In this document: positions 54,948 to 63,995 of the stretch, piece after piece
Numbering within the stretch: the stretch's first letter is position 1
How the letters are laid out: the number at the start of each line of letters is the position of its first letter
NCBI RefSeq assembly: GCF_001425445.1
Contig: NZ_LMQU01000014.1
Span: forward strand, 62,001 to 126,000
Source of the DNA: Devosia sp. Leaf420
GTDB lineage: Bacteria; Pseudomonadota; Alphaproteobacteria; Rhizobiales; Devosiaceae
Reading direction: 5' to 3'
DNA: 64,000 bases
Program-made: the position numbers and the translations under genes
Notes under the pieces: generated by a model
Databases searched by the model: none
Seen by the model: the letters and a program-made list of their open reading frames with translations, nothing else
What the model was told of the DNA's origin: nothing

Positions 54948-55970
54948 GTGAGCGACGTTTCGATTAAAAAACCGCGCCTCCCCGTCATCGACATCGCGCG
55001 TGGCGTGGCCATTTTGTTCATGGCTTTTTACCACCTCTGCTGGGACCTCTGGTATTTCGGGTTCATCGGCGCCGATGTGGGGTTCGATCCTCGCTGGGTG
55101 TTTTTTGCCCGCTCGATCCTCGCGAGTTTTTTGTTTCTCGTCGGTGTCGGCCTCGTGCTCGGGCATGGGAATGGCATTCGCTGGCAGAGCTTTTGGCGGC
55201 GTTGGCTGTTCGTGGCGGTTGGGGCGCTGGCGATAACGCTTGGGACCTATTTCACCTTCCCAGATGCCTTTGTTTATTTCGGCGTGCTGCATGCCATCGC
55301 GCTTTTCATGCTGATGGGGCTGCCCTTCCTCTTTGTGCCGCTTTGGGCGGTGGGGCTGGTGGCGCTGCTGTTCATCGTGCCGCATTTCGTCTTTGCCGAT
55401 CCGCTCTTTAACGAGAAGATCTTTTCCTGGCTTGGCTTCTGGGTGACGCCGCCCGTGACCAACGATCTCGTGCCGGTCTTTCCCTGGTTCGGGGCGGTGC
55501 TCGTCGGGATTTTGGCGACACGGCTCGCCAAGGCGCGGGTTTTGCCCAAACTGGCTGAGGTGCAGCCGCAGGGGAAAGTGCCGCGGGCCTTGGGCTGGTT
55601 GGGACGCTGGAGCTTGCCGTTTTACCTGATCCATCAGCCGGTGCTGCTCGCAGCGATCGTGCCGCTTTCCATGCTGCTTGGCACGCAGGATGCGCTGCGC
55701 GAGGCGGATTTTCTAAAAACCTGCCAGGCGACGTGCGAGACGGGCGGGACGAGTGCCGAGATGTGCACGACCTATTGCCAGTGCGGCATGGAGGGTCTCA
55801 CGCGTGATAATCTGTGGGACCCGGTCTATTCCGGCGTGCTGACGGCCGATGAGCAGGCCAAGCTCGACGAGAACAATCGCCAGTGTTCGGCGGTGATTTA
55901 TCCGGAATTGCTGGATGGTGATGCTGTTCCCGAGAGCAGCAGCGGACTGGATGCAGCACCCTCCCCTTGA
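54948..55970 (+). CDS. DUF1624-family membrane acyltransferase-like protein with Cys-rich tail
   Basis: A 340-residue membrane protein with about seven to eight helices between residues 15 and 245. The start LPVIDIARGVAILFMAFYHL with WDL and the late RWSLPFYLIHQPVL match DUF1624 (heparan-alpha-glucosaminide N-acetyltransferase-like). After the last helix comes a soluble tail with cysteines at 259, 263, 273, 277, 279 and 313 (C-x3-C-x9-C-x3-C-x-C), which could bind metal or form disulfides. The GTG start uses repeat-derived GAGAGGGG, and the last codons plus stop lie in another repeat. The transferred group is unknown. Confidence 0.82.
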   Translation: MSDVSIKKPRLPVIDIARGVAILFMAFYHLCWDLWYFGFIGADVGFDPRWVFFARSILASFLFLVGVGLVLGHGNGIRWQSFWRRWLFVAVGALAITLGTYFTFPDAFVYFGVLHAIALFMLMGLPFLFVPLWAVGLVALLFIVPHFVFADPLFNEKIFSWLGFWVTPPVTNDLVPVFPWFGAVLVGILATRLAKARVLPKLAEVQPQGKVPRALGWLGRWSLPFYLIHQPVLLAAIVPLSMLLGTQDALREADFLKTCQATCETGGTSAEMCTTYCQCGMEGLTRDNLWDPVYSGVLTADEQAKLDENNRQCSAVIYPELLDGDAVPESSSGLDAAPSP

Positions 55971-56056
55971 CGGGGAGGGCTGGGGAGGGGTGCTCAAGAA
56001 TTTTGGCGTCGTGACTCACGCACCCCCTCCCGACCTCCACCGTCAAGGGGGAGGTG
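55955..56056. repeat. Dispersed palindromic repeat, family C copy 2
   Basis: Two blocks, 55955-55994 (AGCACCCTCCCC-TTGACGGG... to GGGGTGCT) and 56017-56056 (CACGCACCCCCTCCC... to GGGGGAGGTG), each able to fold on itself and to pair with the other. They are related to the element at 48094-48212. The first block overlaps the final 16 bases of the DUF1624 gene, including its TGA. Confidence 0.8.
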
Positions 56057-56194
56057 CCACCGAGTTGGCTAAAGCAACTGCGGTCAAACGGACGTGTGCT
56101 GCGCGAAAGAGGCTTTTCTTCGCCACCAAAAGCAGCATGACCCCATGCCCAAAGCCGGCTGGATTGCCGGGGGCAGGTCAGTCATCTTGTTGTC

Positions 56195-56935
56195 ATGTCG
56201 CCCCTGATCCTTTTTGCCCTTGCCATCGCTACCTTTTGTACCTCGGTGCTGTCGGGGATTTTTGGCATGGCGGGGGGGATGATCCTCCTGGCGGCTTTGA
56301 TGACGCTGTTGCCGGTGGCGACGGCGATTGCCGTGCAGGGTGTCATTCAATTGATCGCCAATGGCTCGCGGGCGATCTTTTCGCGCAAATTTATCGAGTG
56401 GCGGATTTTGGGGACGATCCTGCTGGGGCTGCTGACGGCGGCGGCGCTGTTGTTCATCGTGCGCTATACGCCCGATTTCGTCACGGTCTGTATCGTCGTG
56501 GGATTGATGCCGATCCTGGTTTGGATCCCGAAAGGTTGGCTGGCGCTTGACGCCAGTAAGCCGCTTCATGGTTTTCTCTGCGGCTTTTTCGGCTCGGGGC
56601 TCAATCTTGCGGTGGGTGTTGCCGGGCCGACGATCGATATCTTTTTTATTCGCACCGAAATGGATCGGCGTACTGTCATCGCGACCAAGGCGGCGGCGCA
56701 GGTGCTTTCGCATGGGGCCAAGATCGTCTTTTATGGCGCCATGGCTTCGGCAATGGCGCCGGGGGACTGGATCATCGCCCTGGTCGCAGCGCCCTTTGCC
56801 ATCCTGGGCACCAATGTCGGCTATCGCGTGCTGCAGCGGCTTTCGGATGAGAATTTCCGCAAGTGGACGCGCTGGATCGTCACCGGGATCGGGCTGTTTT
56901 ATCTCGTGCGCGGGCTGATGGCGCTGGCGGGATAG
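56195..56935 (+). CDS. TauE/SafE-family (DUF81) membrane transporter
   Basis: A 246-residue protein with about seven to eight hydrophobic helices. The N-terminal GIFGMAGGMILLAALMTLLP and the mid-protein CGFFGSGLNLAVGVAGPTID are the two repeat signatures of TauE/SafE anion exporters (sulfite, sulfoacetate and similar). The cargo is not determined. There is no sulfur-metabolism gene in the window. The ATG at 56195 has a weak ribosome binding site, so a nearby alternative start is possible. Confidence 0.88.
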   Translation: MSPLILFALAIATFCTSVLSGIFGMAGGMILLAALMTLLPVATAIAVQGVIQLIANGSRAIFSRKFIEWRILGTILLGLLTAAALLFIVRYTPDFVTVCIVVGLMPILVWIPKGWLALDASKPLHGFLCGFFGSGLNLAVGVAGPTIDIFFIRTEMDRRTVIATKAAAQVLSHGAKIVFYGAMASAMAPGDWIIALVAAPFAILGTNVGYRVLQRLSDENFRKWTRWIVTGIGLFYLVRGLMALAG

Positions 56936-57019
56936 CTTACGCACAGCAATTGGTCCAATGTTCTGCGATGGGTTTTGACCTCGGCCGATCCGCCTTTATG
57001 GTGGCGGCGAGGAAACGAC

Positions 57020-57931
57020 ATGGCACCATTCGACAGCGTCACCGCGCGGCTTATTCTGCTTCTGGCTGAAACCGGCTCAATTGGCCGGGCGGCCGAGCGC
57101 GAAGGTATCGCTTCGTCCGCTGTCAGCCGACGCGTGTCCGATCTTGAAGCGCGGCTCGGGGTCGTATTGTTCGATCGCTCGGCGCAGGGTGTCAAGCTGA
57201 CCGCGGCGGGTGAAGCCTATGCCGAAGGGTGCCGGACGGTTCTCCGTTCCATTGCCGATCTCGATGCCGTCATGGCCGAGTTTGGATCGGGGCAGCGCGG
57301 AAGCCTTAGGCTTGCCTGTACCGGATCGGCGCTGACGGGGCGCCTGCCGGAATTGCTGGCGCGGTTTGCGAAGAAATTTCCGGGGATCGAGCTCTCCATC
57401 GCCGAGATGGGCGCAGCCAAGGCGCTGCTGGCGCTCGACGAGGGGCGGGCGGATGTCGCCATCGTCTCGGACAATTATGATTTTGCGCGTTTCGAAATCC
57501 GGCCCTTCGAGGACGAGCGCATCTGGGTTCTAGCGCCGCCCGATCATCCGCTCGCGAGCAAGATCGAGCCGCGCAAATCGATCTCCTTCGACACGGTGCG
57601 CGATCACACCATCGTCGGGGTGCATCATTCCGGCTCGCTCGACCGGCTCTTGGCCGAGGCCGCGCAGGCCAAGGGGCAGGCGCTCAACGAGACGCTGCGG
57701 GTTGAGAGTTTTCCCGCGCTTGTGCGCATGGTCGAGGCCGGGTTCGGCATTGGCTTCCTCCGCTCGACGAGCCTGCATCTGCTGGCGGGCACGGACCTCG
57801 TTTGCGCGCCATTGGCCGAAAGCTGGGCCATGCGGCAATTGCTGGTGGCGCGGCGCAAGTCGAGCCCGCAATCGGCGGGGATGAAGAGTTTCGTGGCGCT
57901 GTGTGCGGAAACCTATTCCCCCTCGGCTTAA
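57020..57931 (+). CDS. LysR-family transcriptional regulator
   Basis: A 303-residue LysR-type regulator: N-terminal helix-turn-helix (GSIGRAAEREGIASSAVSRR, about 22-41, then LEARLGVVLFDRSAQGVKLT) and a C-terminal inducer-binding domain (about 88-295). I chose ATG 57020, preceded by GAGGAAA. It lies downstream of the TauE gene on the same strand rather than divergent from it, so its target is unclear; these two commonly co-occur and it may regulate TauE. Confidence 0.9.
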   Translation: MAPFDSVTARLILLLAETGSIGRAAEREGIASSAVSRRVSDLEARLGVVLFDRSAQGVKLTAAGEAYAEGCRTVLRSIADLDAVMAEFGSGQRGSLRLACTGSALTGRLPELLARFAKKFPGIELSIAEMGAAKALLALDEGRADVAIVSDNYDFARFEIRPFEDERIWVLAPPDHPLASKIEPRKSISFDTVRDHTIVGVHHSGSLDRLLAEAAQAKGQALNETLRVESFPALVRMVEAGFGIGFLRSTSLHLLAGTDLVCAPLAESWAMRQLLVARRKSSPQSAGMKSFVALCAETYSPSA

Positions 57932-57950
57932 GCGAAAGCGAGCCGCGCTT

Positions 57951-59684
57951 TCAGGCGCCCCCAGCGATATCGGGATAGGCAACGACGCAGGCGCGTCCCT
58001 GGGCCTTGGCGGCATAGCAGGCGGCATCGGCCTCGCTTAGGCAATCGGCAGGGGACTTGGCATCAGGCGTGATGGCGGCAACGCCGACACTGGCGCCAAT
58101 GCGATAATCGCGCCCATTCCAGGAAAAGATCAGCGAGCCGATGGCGCGGACGATTTTCTGGCCGACAAGCTTGCCATTGGGCATCGGGCAATCTTCGAGC
58201 AGCACCGCGAACTCGTCGCCGCCGAGGCGGGCCGCAAGATCGTGGCCGCGGCAGGCGCCGCGGATGGTTTCGGCAACCTGCTTGAGAAGTGCGTCGCCGG
58301 CGGCGTGGCCGGCCGTGTCGTTGACGGGCTTGAAGCGATCGAGGTCGATATAGAGTAGGCAATGCCGGCGATTGCTGCCCTCGGCGGAGGCGAGCGCGAG
58401 ATTGAGCGCGCGGTCAAAGGCGACGCGGTTGGGGAGGCCCGTTAGCGGATCATGATTGGCGGAATGAGCCAGTTCGCGCTGCAGCGCCCGGCTCTGGCTG
58501 ATGTCCTGGAACACGAGGACCGCGCCGGTGACCTTGCCATCGGGCATGACGACGGGCGAGGCGGAGCAGCGGATATCGCGCGCCTGACCATCGCGGGAGA
58601 CGAGGATGACCTCGTCTGAAACTTCGAACGGGATACCATGGGTGAGGCAGGTGATGGCGGGGCAGTGGGCTGCTTCGTGGCTATGGGCGAGACGAAGCGG
58701 GAAGACGTTTTCGGCGAATTTGCCAATGGCTTCGCTTTGGGAAAAGCCGGTGAACCGCTCGGCCGCCGGGTTCATGAAGGTAACGCGGCCCTGGCAATCG
58801 GTGCCGATCATGCCATCGGCGACGGCTTCAAGCGTCACGCGGAGGCGCTCCTTTTCGGCAGCCAGTTCCTGTTCGATGGTCTTGAGATAGGTGATGTCGG
58901 TATCGGTGCCGATGGTGCGAAGGGCATTGCCGTTCTCGTCCCATTCGACCGGGCGGCCACGGCTCATGATCCAGATATAATTGCCGTCGCGCGTCCGTTC
59001 GCGGTATTCGAGCGCGTCGAAATTGTCGTCGCCGCTATCTTGCTTGTGGATGTCGTTCATCACCCGGCCGACATCGTCCGGATGAAGGCGCGAGGCCCAC
59101 TGTTCCTGATGATCCTTGCCAATGACTTCATCATCGGGGATACCGCGCATCCGCCGCCACATGCGCGAATAGAACATGGCATCGGTGCGGATATCATGGT
59201 CCCAGACGCCCTGGCGGGCGCCTTCGAGCGCAAAATTCCAGCGGTTTTCCGAATGGGCAAGGGCTTCTTCAGCGCGCTTTTGCAGCTCGATGCTGGTGAC
59301 CTGAAGCATGATGCAATCGGGCTGGCCTTCGGCATCGCGCGCAAGGGCTGCGGCGAGCATGACCCAGACAGGCTGGCCATCGGCATGGCGCATGCGATGT
59401 TCGCCGCGATAAAGCTCGGCCTCGCCGCGCGCCAGGCGGGCGATATGTTGCCGCCCGGCATTGGCATCGCTTTCGTGCAGCAGATCGAAGCCGAAAAACG
59501 GCTGCTCGGTATCGAGCTGATAGCCGAGGAGCCGCGTGAAGGCGGGGTTGAGATAGCGCGCTGTGCCGTCGAGCCCGGTGACGAGCATGCCGACCGGTGC
59601 AATCTCAGCCAGACGCGACAGGACGGGCACTGCGCGCTGGCTGCTTCTCGATCGGACTACACGCCGCTGGACGGCACGCGCCAT
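57951..59684 (-). CDS. PAS-containing diguanylate cyclase
   Basis: A 577-residue signalling protein. Three PAS domains lie at about 20-140 (APVGMLVTGLDG), 150-270 (including the PAC motif YRERTRDGNYIW) and 285-400 (GMIGTDCQGRVTFMNPAAER), then a GGDEF domain (about 410-570). The active site is RLGGDEFAVLLED. An inhibitory I-site RGHD sits five residues before GGDEF, so product inhibition should work. No EAL domain or membrane segment is present, so it makes c-di-GMP in the cytoplasm. I chose ATG 59684 (AGG spaced six bases upstream); ATG 59690 is an alternative. It starts 11 bases after the epimerase gene. Confidence 0.92.
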   Translation of the reverse strand: MARAVQRRVVRSRSSQRAVPVLSRLAEIAPVGMLVTGLDGTARYLNPAFTRLLGYQLDTEQPFFGFDLLHESDANAGRQHIARLARGEAELYRGEHRMRHADGQPVWVMLAAALARDAEGQPDCIMLQVTSIELQKRAEEALAHSENRWNFALEGARQGVWDHDIRTDAMFYSRMWRRMRGIPDDEVIGKDHQEQWASRLHPDDVGRVMNDIHKQDSGDDNFDALEYRERTRDGNYIWIMSRGRPVEWDENGNALRTIGTDTDITYLKTIEQELAAEKERLRVTLEAVADGMIGTDCQGRVTFMNPAAERFTGFSQSEAIGKFAENVFPLRLAHSHEAAHCPAITCLTHGIPFEVSDEVILVSRDGQARDIRCSASPVVMPDGKVTGAVLVFQDISQSRALQRELAHSANHDPLTGLPNRVAFDRALNLALASAEGSNRRHCLLYIDLDRFKPVNDTAGHAAGDALLKQVAETIRGACRGHDLAARLGGDEFAVLLEDCPMPNGKLVGQKIVRAIGSLIFSWNGRDYRIGASVGVAAITPDAKSPADCLSEADAACYAAKAQGRACVVAYPDIAGGA

Positions 59685-59694
59685 GCTCATCCTG

Positions 59695-60531
59695 TCAGCC
59701 CTGATCGAGGCGCGAGAGGATGAAGTCGCGCTCTTCGGCAAGGCCCGTCCATTCGTGGGGATGGTGGGCATCGAAGATCAACGTATAGGGACCCTTATAG
59801 CCGGCGCCTTCGGCGGCCGAGAGGCAGGCGGCATAATCGGCCTCGTCGAGCTGGCCATCGGCGAAGGTTGCCTTGGCGTGGCAGAGTTCGGCGCGCGGGA
59901 AGATGGAGGCGAGATCCTGGTATTTGGTCGGGCCCGACCAATTGCCGAAATCGCCTAAGAGCCCAATACGGCCTTCGAGCCGGTCGAGCACTTCATGGAC
60001 GACAGAAGGCGAGGACAGTAGGTCGAACCAGTTTTCGGTGACGAGCCGGAGGGGCGAGCCGGCATTGGCGTCGGCCAATTGGCGGAGGGCGGCGATGGAG
60101 CGTTCGATGTTTTCGGGCGTCGGCTGCTGCTTGCCGGCAATGATGCGGGCGTTTTCGGCGCCGAGCTCATTGGCGACCTCAACCCAACCGGCGATCCAGG
60201 CGGTGTCGCGAGCGCCATTGACCGGGTCGGCGATGTCACCGGCATCGATGAGGAGGGTCTGCAGCGTGACGCCAGCGATGCGCAACTGCTCGCGCAGTTC
60301 GGCGAGATAGATGGAATCGCGGCTGCGCATGTGGAAGGAGACGATTTCGAGGCGCTTGTAGCCGTGATTGGCGAGCACCGAGGGCAGGCCGAGCAGGGAC
60401 TCGCTGCCCTCGCCATAGGTGTCTTCACCTGGGCCGATGGCCGTCGTCGTCAGGTCATGTGCATAGGTCGTGCCCAAAAGGCGATGCAACGACCAGGTGG
60501 AGACCGCGATGCGGTCAGCACTCTGCGCCAT
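59695..60531 (-). CDS. Sugar phosphate isomerase/epimerase (xylose-isomerase-like TIM barrel)
   Basis: A 278-residue AP_endonuc_2-type TIM-barrel protein. Features are VSTWSLHRLLG at the start, KRLEIVSFHM, the metal-site-like LVTENWFDLL, LLGDFGNWSG and LCHAKATF, and a final YTLIFDAHHPHEW. These enzymes isomerise or epimerise keto-sugars or inosose. I chose ATG 60531 (GGGGAG at good spacing) over ATG 60546. The amidohydrolase upstream (gap 122 bases) and the mannitol-dehydrogenase-type enzyme nearby suggest sugar-acid or polyol catabolism. Confidence 0.82.
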   Translation of the reverse strand: MAQSADRIAVSTWSLHRLLGTTYAHDLTTTAIGPGEDTYGEGSESLLGLPSVLANHGYKRLEIVSFHMRSRDSIYLAELREQLRIAGVTLQTLLIDAGDIADPVNGARDTAWIAGWVEVANELGAENARIIAGKQQPTPENIERSIAALRQLADANAGSPLRLVTENWFDLLSSPSVVHEVLDRLEGRIGLLGDFGNWSGPTKYQDLASIFPRAELCHAKATFADGQLDEADYAACLSAAEGAGYKGPYTLIFDAHHPHEWTGLAEERDFILSRLDQG

Positions 60532-60653
60532 AAGTATTCTCCCCATTCCTCGGAATCAGAATCTCACGCGTAAAGGCGTCGTGCAATTCAATTTGATTGC
60601 CCATCAGAACTTAACGCGTGCCCGCGCGTCTGCGCAGGCTTGCCTATAATGCC

Positions 60654-61484
60654 CTAGGTGAGGCGATAGATCCGCTCGGCATTGATCGCAAAGAGCTTTT
60701 GCTGGTTCTCTGCGGTCTCGTCCGAGACGATCTCGGAAAGAGCCTCGACCCAGCGCGTCAGGGTGCCGGTTTTGGTGACGACGGGATAATCGGAGCCGAA
60801 AACGACGCGGTCCCAGCCAAAGCTGTCGATGACATGCTCGACATAGGGGCGGAGGGTTTCGGTGGTCCAATCGGGGTCGCAGTGATTGACGATGCCCGAG
60901 ACCTTGCCATGGACATTGGAGAGAGCAGCAATCGACTGAAGGTCGCGACGCCACGGGTCGAGGCCAATGCCGTTGATATCCGGATTGCCGCAGTGATCGA
61001 GGATGAACGTCACCTCGGGCAGCTTTTGCGCTAGCGCCACGCCGAGATGAAGCTGATCGGCCCGGAGGCATAGATCGAAGGTCAGGTTGTGTTCGGCAAG
61101 GAGCCGGAGATTGTCAGCGAAAAGCTGGGGCTGGCTGACGCTATCGTCGATCTCGTGGAGGATGCGGCGCAGGCCCTTGATGCGGGTGCCGCCGATGGCG
61201 AGCAGCCGATCGAGCTGGGCCGGAAAATCGGCGTGCTCGGGGCGGCAGGCGGCGATCGCGCCGACAATGCCGGAAAGCCCGAGGACGAAACCGGTCTCTT
61301 TTTCGATGTCGCTTTCCGTGACATCGACTTCCATGTGCAGGGCCTGCTCGATGCCGAGGGGCTTGGCTTCAGCCCAATAGGTTTGGGCCGGCCAGGGCTT
61401 GTCGATCGCTGGCGCGCCCGAGAGCCAGGGATAGGTGAGACGATCGGGGTAGATAAGATGCAGATGGGTATCGATGATGCGCAT
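60654..61484 (-). CDS. Amidohydrolase-2 family hydrolase (sugar lactonase-like, COG3618)
   Basis: A 276-residue TIM-barrel metal-dependent hydrolase. The metal-site motif DTHLHLIYPDRL lies at the N-terminus; FILDHCGNPDI and the late VVFGSDYPVV (catalytic Asp) follow. The group includes L-fuconolactonase and L-rhamnonolactonase. With the adjacent epimerase it could open a sugar lactone. The substrate is inferred from family only. The start ATG 61484 lies 130 bases from the divergent N-formylglutamate amidohydrolase gene. Confidence 0.87.
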   Translation of the reverse strand: MRIIDTHLHLIYPDRLTYPWLSGAPAIDKPWPAQTYWAEAKPLGIEQALHMEVDVTESDIEKETGFVLGLSGIVGAIAACRPEHADFPAQLDRLLAIGGTRIKGLRRILHEIDDSVSQPQLFADNLRLLAEHNLTFDLCLRADQLHLGVALAQKLPEVTFILDHCGNPDINGIGLDPWRRDLQSIAALSNVHGKVSGIVNHCDPDWTTETLRPYVEHVIDSFGWDRVVFGSDYPVVTKTGTLTRWVEALSEIVSDETAENQQKLFAINAERIYRLT

Positions 61485-61614
61485 GGGTCCTCCGGTCGAG
61501 AGACTAGCAGAAGACAGCGCGGATTGAACGCGCTAGAGCCAGCCAATCGATTGATAGGGACGGGCTCCTTTTTGCCGCCCGGACGTTATTGAGGGCGGAA
61601 AACGTCGAGGCGAT

Positions 61615-62376
61615 ATGGATAGAGAGGCGCGAAATCCGGTTCTGGTGACGCATGCGCGGGGCAATTCGCCCTTCGTGATCGTGTGCGATCATGCCTCGAA
61701 CCGCATCCCCGAACGCTATGGCGATCTTGGTCTTTCGCCGAGCGAAAGGCTAAGCCACATTGCCTGGGACCCCGGCGCGCTGGCTGTGAGCCGCTATCTC
61801 TCCGAAAGCCTCAATGCGCCGTTGATCGAGTCCACCGTGTCGCGGCTGATCATCGACTGCAACCGCGCGCTGACAGCGCCCGACCTGATCTGGACGCTGT
61901 CGGAGCGGACGCGGATCCTCGCCAATGAAAATCTCAGCGACGAAGAGCGGCAATTCCGCATCAACAATTATCACCGGCCCTTTCATGGGGCGATCGAGAT
62001 GCTGCTCGAAGCGCGGCGCAATGCAGGCAGGGAGACCATCCTTGTCTGCATGCATTCGTTCACCCCGGTCTATCTCGGCGTGGCGCGACCCTGGCCCATC
62101 GGGGTGCTGCATGGACGCGACAGCCGCTTTACCGAAAGACTGCGCGACGCCATGGCCGAAGAACAACCGGACCTCAATATCGGCTGGAACGAACCCTATG
62201 CGGCGCTGACGGGGGTTACCCTGACGCTTGAAAAGCATGGGGATGGGCGCGGCATCGAATCGACGATGATCGAATTGCGCAATGACGAGATCCTGTCGCC
62301 CGAAGGCGCTCGGCGATGGGCGGGACTTTTGGCGCGCAGCCTTGAAGTTGCGCGCCTCAAGGGCGGACGGAACTAG
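61615..62376 (+). CDS. N-formylglutamate amidohydrolase family protein
   Basis: A 253-residue FGase-fold protein. Family marks are FVIVCDHASNRIPERYG (about 20-36; His and Asn near the metal), SRLIIDCNRA, NYHRPFHGAIE, VCMHSFTPVY and a C-terminal GVTLTLEKHGDGRGIESTMIE. FGase releases glutamate from N-formylglutamate in histidine breakdown, but there are no other hut genes nearby, so the in vivo substrate is open. It is convergent with the mannitol-dehydrogenase-type gene, with 7 bases between their ends. Confidence 0.9.
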   Translation: MDREARNPVLVTHARGNSPFVIVCDHASNRIPERYGDLGLSPSERLSHIAWDPGALAVSRYLSESLNAPLIESTVSRLIIDCNRALTAPDLIWTLSERTRILANENLSDEERQFRINNYHRPFHGAIEMLLEARRNAGRETILVCMHSFTPVYLGVARPWPIGVLHGRDSRFTERLRDAMAEEQPDLNIGWNEPYAALTGVTLTLEKHGDGRGIESTMIELRNDEILSPEGARRWAGLLARSLEVARLKGGRN

Positions 62377-62383
62377 GCCTTCT

Positions 62384-63856
62384 TCAGCCGGCGACTGTCT
62401 CTGCGGTGGCCTTTGCGCCTTCTTCGAACAGGCTTTCGAGATGGCCGATCACGGTCTCGCGGAAGATCGCATTGCCGGCGAGATCGGTACCAAAGATTTC
62501 GGTGAGCGCGGAGAGGCCGTCGTAAAGCGCTTCGGCGTCATCGCCAGCATCGGCTGAGATGGCCATCATCTTGAGGGCATGCGGATCGCGCACGTCGATT
62601 TCACTGCCGTCTTCGGCGACACCGGTAACATAGCGCATCCAGGCGGCAACGCCGAGGGCAAGGCGGGTGATCGGCTGACCGGCCTTGAGGCGATCGCGAA
62701 TGGTGCCGAGAAGGCGTTGGGGCAGTTTTTGGCTGCCATCCATGGCGATCTGCCAGGTGCGGTGTTTTAGCGCCGGATTGCGGAAGCGCTCGAGCAGTTG
62801 ATCGCGATAGGCGCCGAGATCGGTGCCGGGCATATCGAGCGTCGGCATGGCCTCTTCGGTCATCAGGCCATGGATGAGTTTGACATAGGCCGGATCGCCC
62901 ATGACCTCGGCAATGTATTGATATCCGCCGAGATAGCCGAGATAGGCCATGGTCGAATGCGAGCCATTGAGCATGCGGAGCTTCATCAGTTCGAACGGCT
63001 CAACATCTTTCACCAGTTGCGCGCCGACCTGTTCGAAGGCGGGCCGACCGGCGGGGAAATGATCTTCGATCACCCATTGGGTAAAGGGCTCGGTCATGAT
63101 CGGCCAGGCATCTTCGGCGCCGATAAGGTCGGCGACCTCGGTGCGATCAGCGTCCGTGGTGGACGGCACGATGCGATCGACCATGGTGGAGGGGAAAGCG
63201 ACGGCTTCGACCCATGTGCCGAGATCGGCATCGCGGAGGGCGGCAAAGCGGGTGACGATGCGCTTGGCGGTTTCACCATTGGAGGGGAGATTGTCGCAAC
63301 TCATCACCGTGAAAGGAGTAACACCGGCAGCCTTGCGGCGGGCGAGCGCCTCGACCAGCATGCCGGGCGCCGATTTCGGCGCGCTGGGATTGGCAAGATC
63401 GTGGACGATGTCCGGATGCTTCTGGTCGAGTTCGCCGGTTGCCGGATCGTGGCAATAGCCCTTTTCGGTGACGGTCAGGGAGACGATGCGGATATCGGGC
63501 GAGGCCATCAGGGCAAGTAGTTCTTCGCGCTGCGTGTTCGCATCCATCACCGAGAGGATCGAGCCGATGACGCGCGGATGGGTGCCGGCGGCATCGCGCA
63601 CGGCGATGGTATAGAGCCCGCCTTGGGGTTCGAGCGCATCCTTGGTGTCCGGCCGGCGGAGGCTGGCGCCGACAATACCCCAGCTTGGGTAGTCGGCCAG
63701 GAGATTATCGACATAGACGGCCATATGGGCGCGGTGGAAGGCGCCGATGCCCAGATGGACAATGCCCGGCGTGACCTTGGCCCGATCATAGTTCGGCACG
63801 CCAATGCCCGCTTTGAGAGAGCCGAGGGTTGTGGGGCTGAGGCGCGGGTTGGTCAT
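62384..63856 (-). CDS. Mannitol dehydrogenase/fructuronate reductase family polyol dehydrogenase
   Basis: A 490-residue long-chain polyol dehydrogenase. The N-terminal Rossmann region includes VHLGIGAFHRAHMAVYVD; SCDNLPSNG and STMVDRIVP (about 205-245) are typical; the catalytic block KLRMLNGSHSTMAYLGYLGG carries the Lys, Asn and His used in catalysis. Members oxidise mannitol, arabinitol or sorbitol, or reduce fructuronate (UxuB); the present sequence cannot decide. ATG 63856 follows CGGAG. No other sugar gene is directly linked on this strand. Confidence 0.9.
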   Translation of the reverse strand: MTNPRLSPTTLGSLKAGIGVPNYDRAKVTPGIVHLGIGAFHRAHMAVYVDNLLADYPSWGIVGASLRRPDTKDALEPQGGLYTIAVRDAAGTHPRVIGSILSVMDANTQREELLALMASPDIRIVSLTVTEKGYCHDPATGELDQKHPDIVHDLANPSAPKSAPGMLVEALARRKAAGVTPFTVMSCDNLPSNGETAKRIVTRFAALRDADLGTWVEAVAFPSTMVDRIVPSTTDADRTEVADLIGAEDAWPIMTEPFTQWVIEDHFPAGRPAFEQVGAQLVKDVEPFELMKLRMLNGSHSTMAYLGYLGGYQYIAEVMGDPAYVKLIHGLMTEEAMPTLDMPGTDLGAYRDQLLERFRNPALKHRTWQIAMDGSQKLPQRLLGTIRDRLKAGQPITRLALGVAAWMRYVTGVAEDGSEIDVRDPHALKMMAISADAGDDAEALYDGLSALTEIFGTDLAGNAIFRETVIGHLESLFEEGAKATAETVAG

Positions 63857-63995
63857 GTCGGCTCCGGAATGAAATCGGGCGCAGCATAGTGGCTTCCAAT
63901 CTTGTATGGAAGGGTGGGCTTGCGCTGTCGTCTAAGACTTGCGGCGGGGTGTTGCGCCCGGCATAAGCCTTGGAAGCACTGAGGAGGAGAGCGTC

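Noticed and set aside
52935-55634. An open frame of 899 codons on the minus strand opposite recQ and the DUF1624 gene.
   Set aside because: It is rich in Arg, His and Pro, matches no family, and runs antisense to clear RecQ motifs. It is a GC-rich shadow frame.
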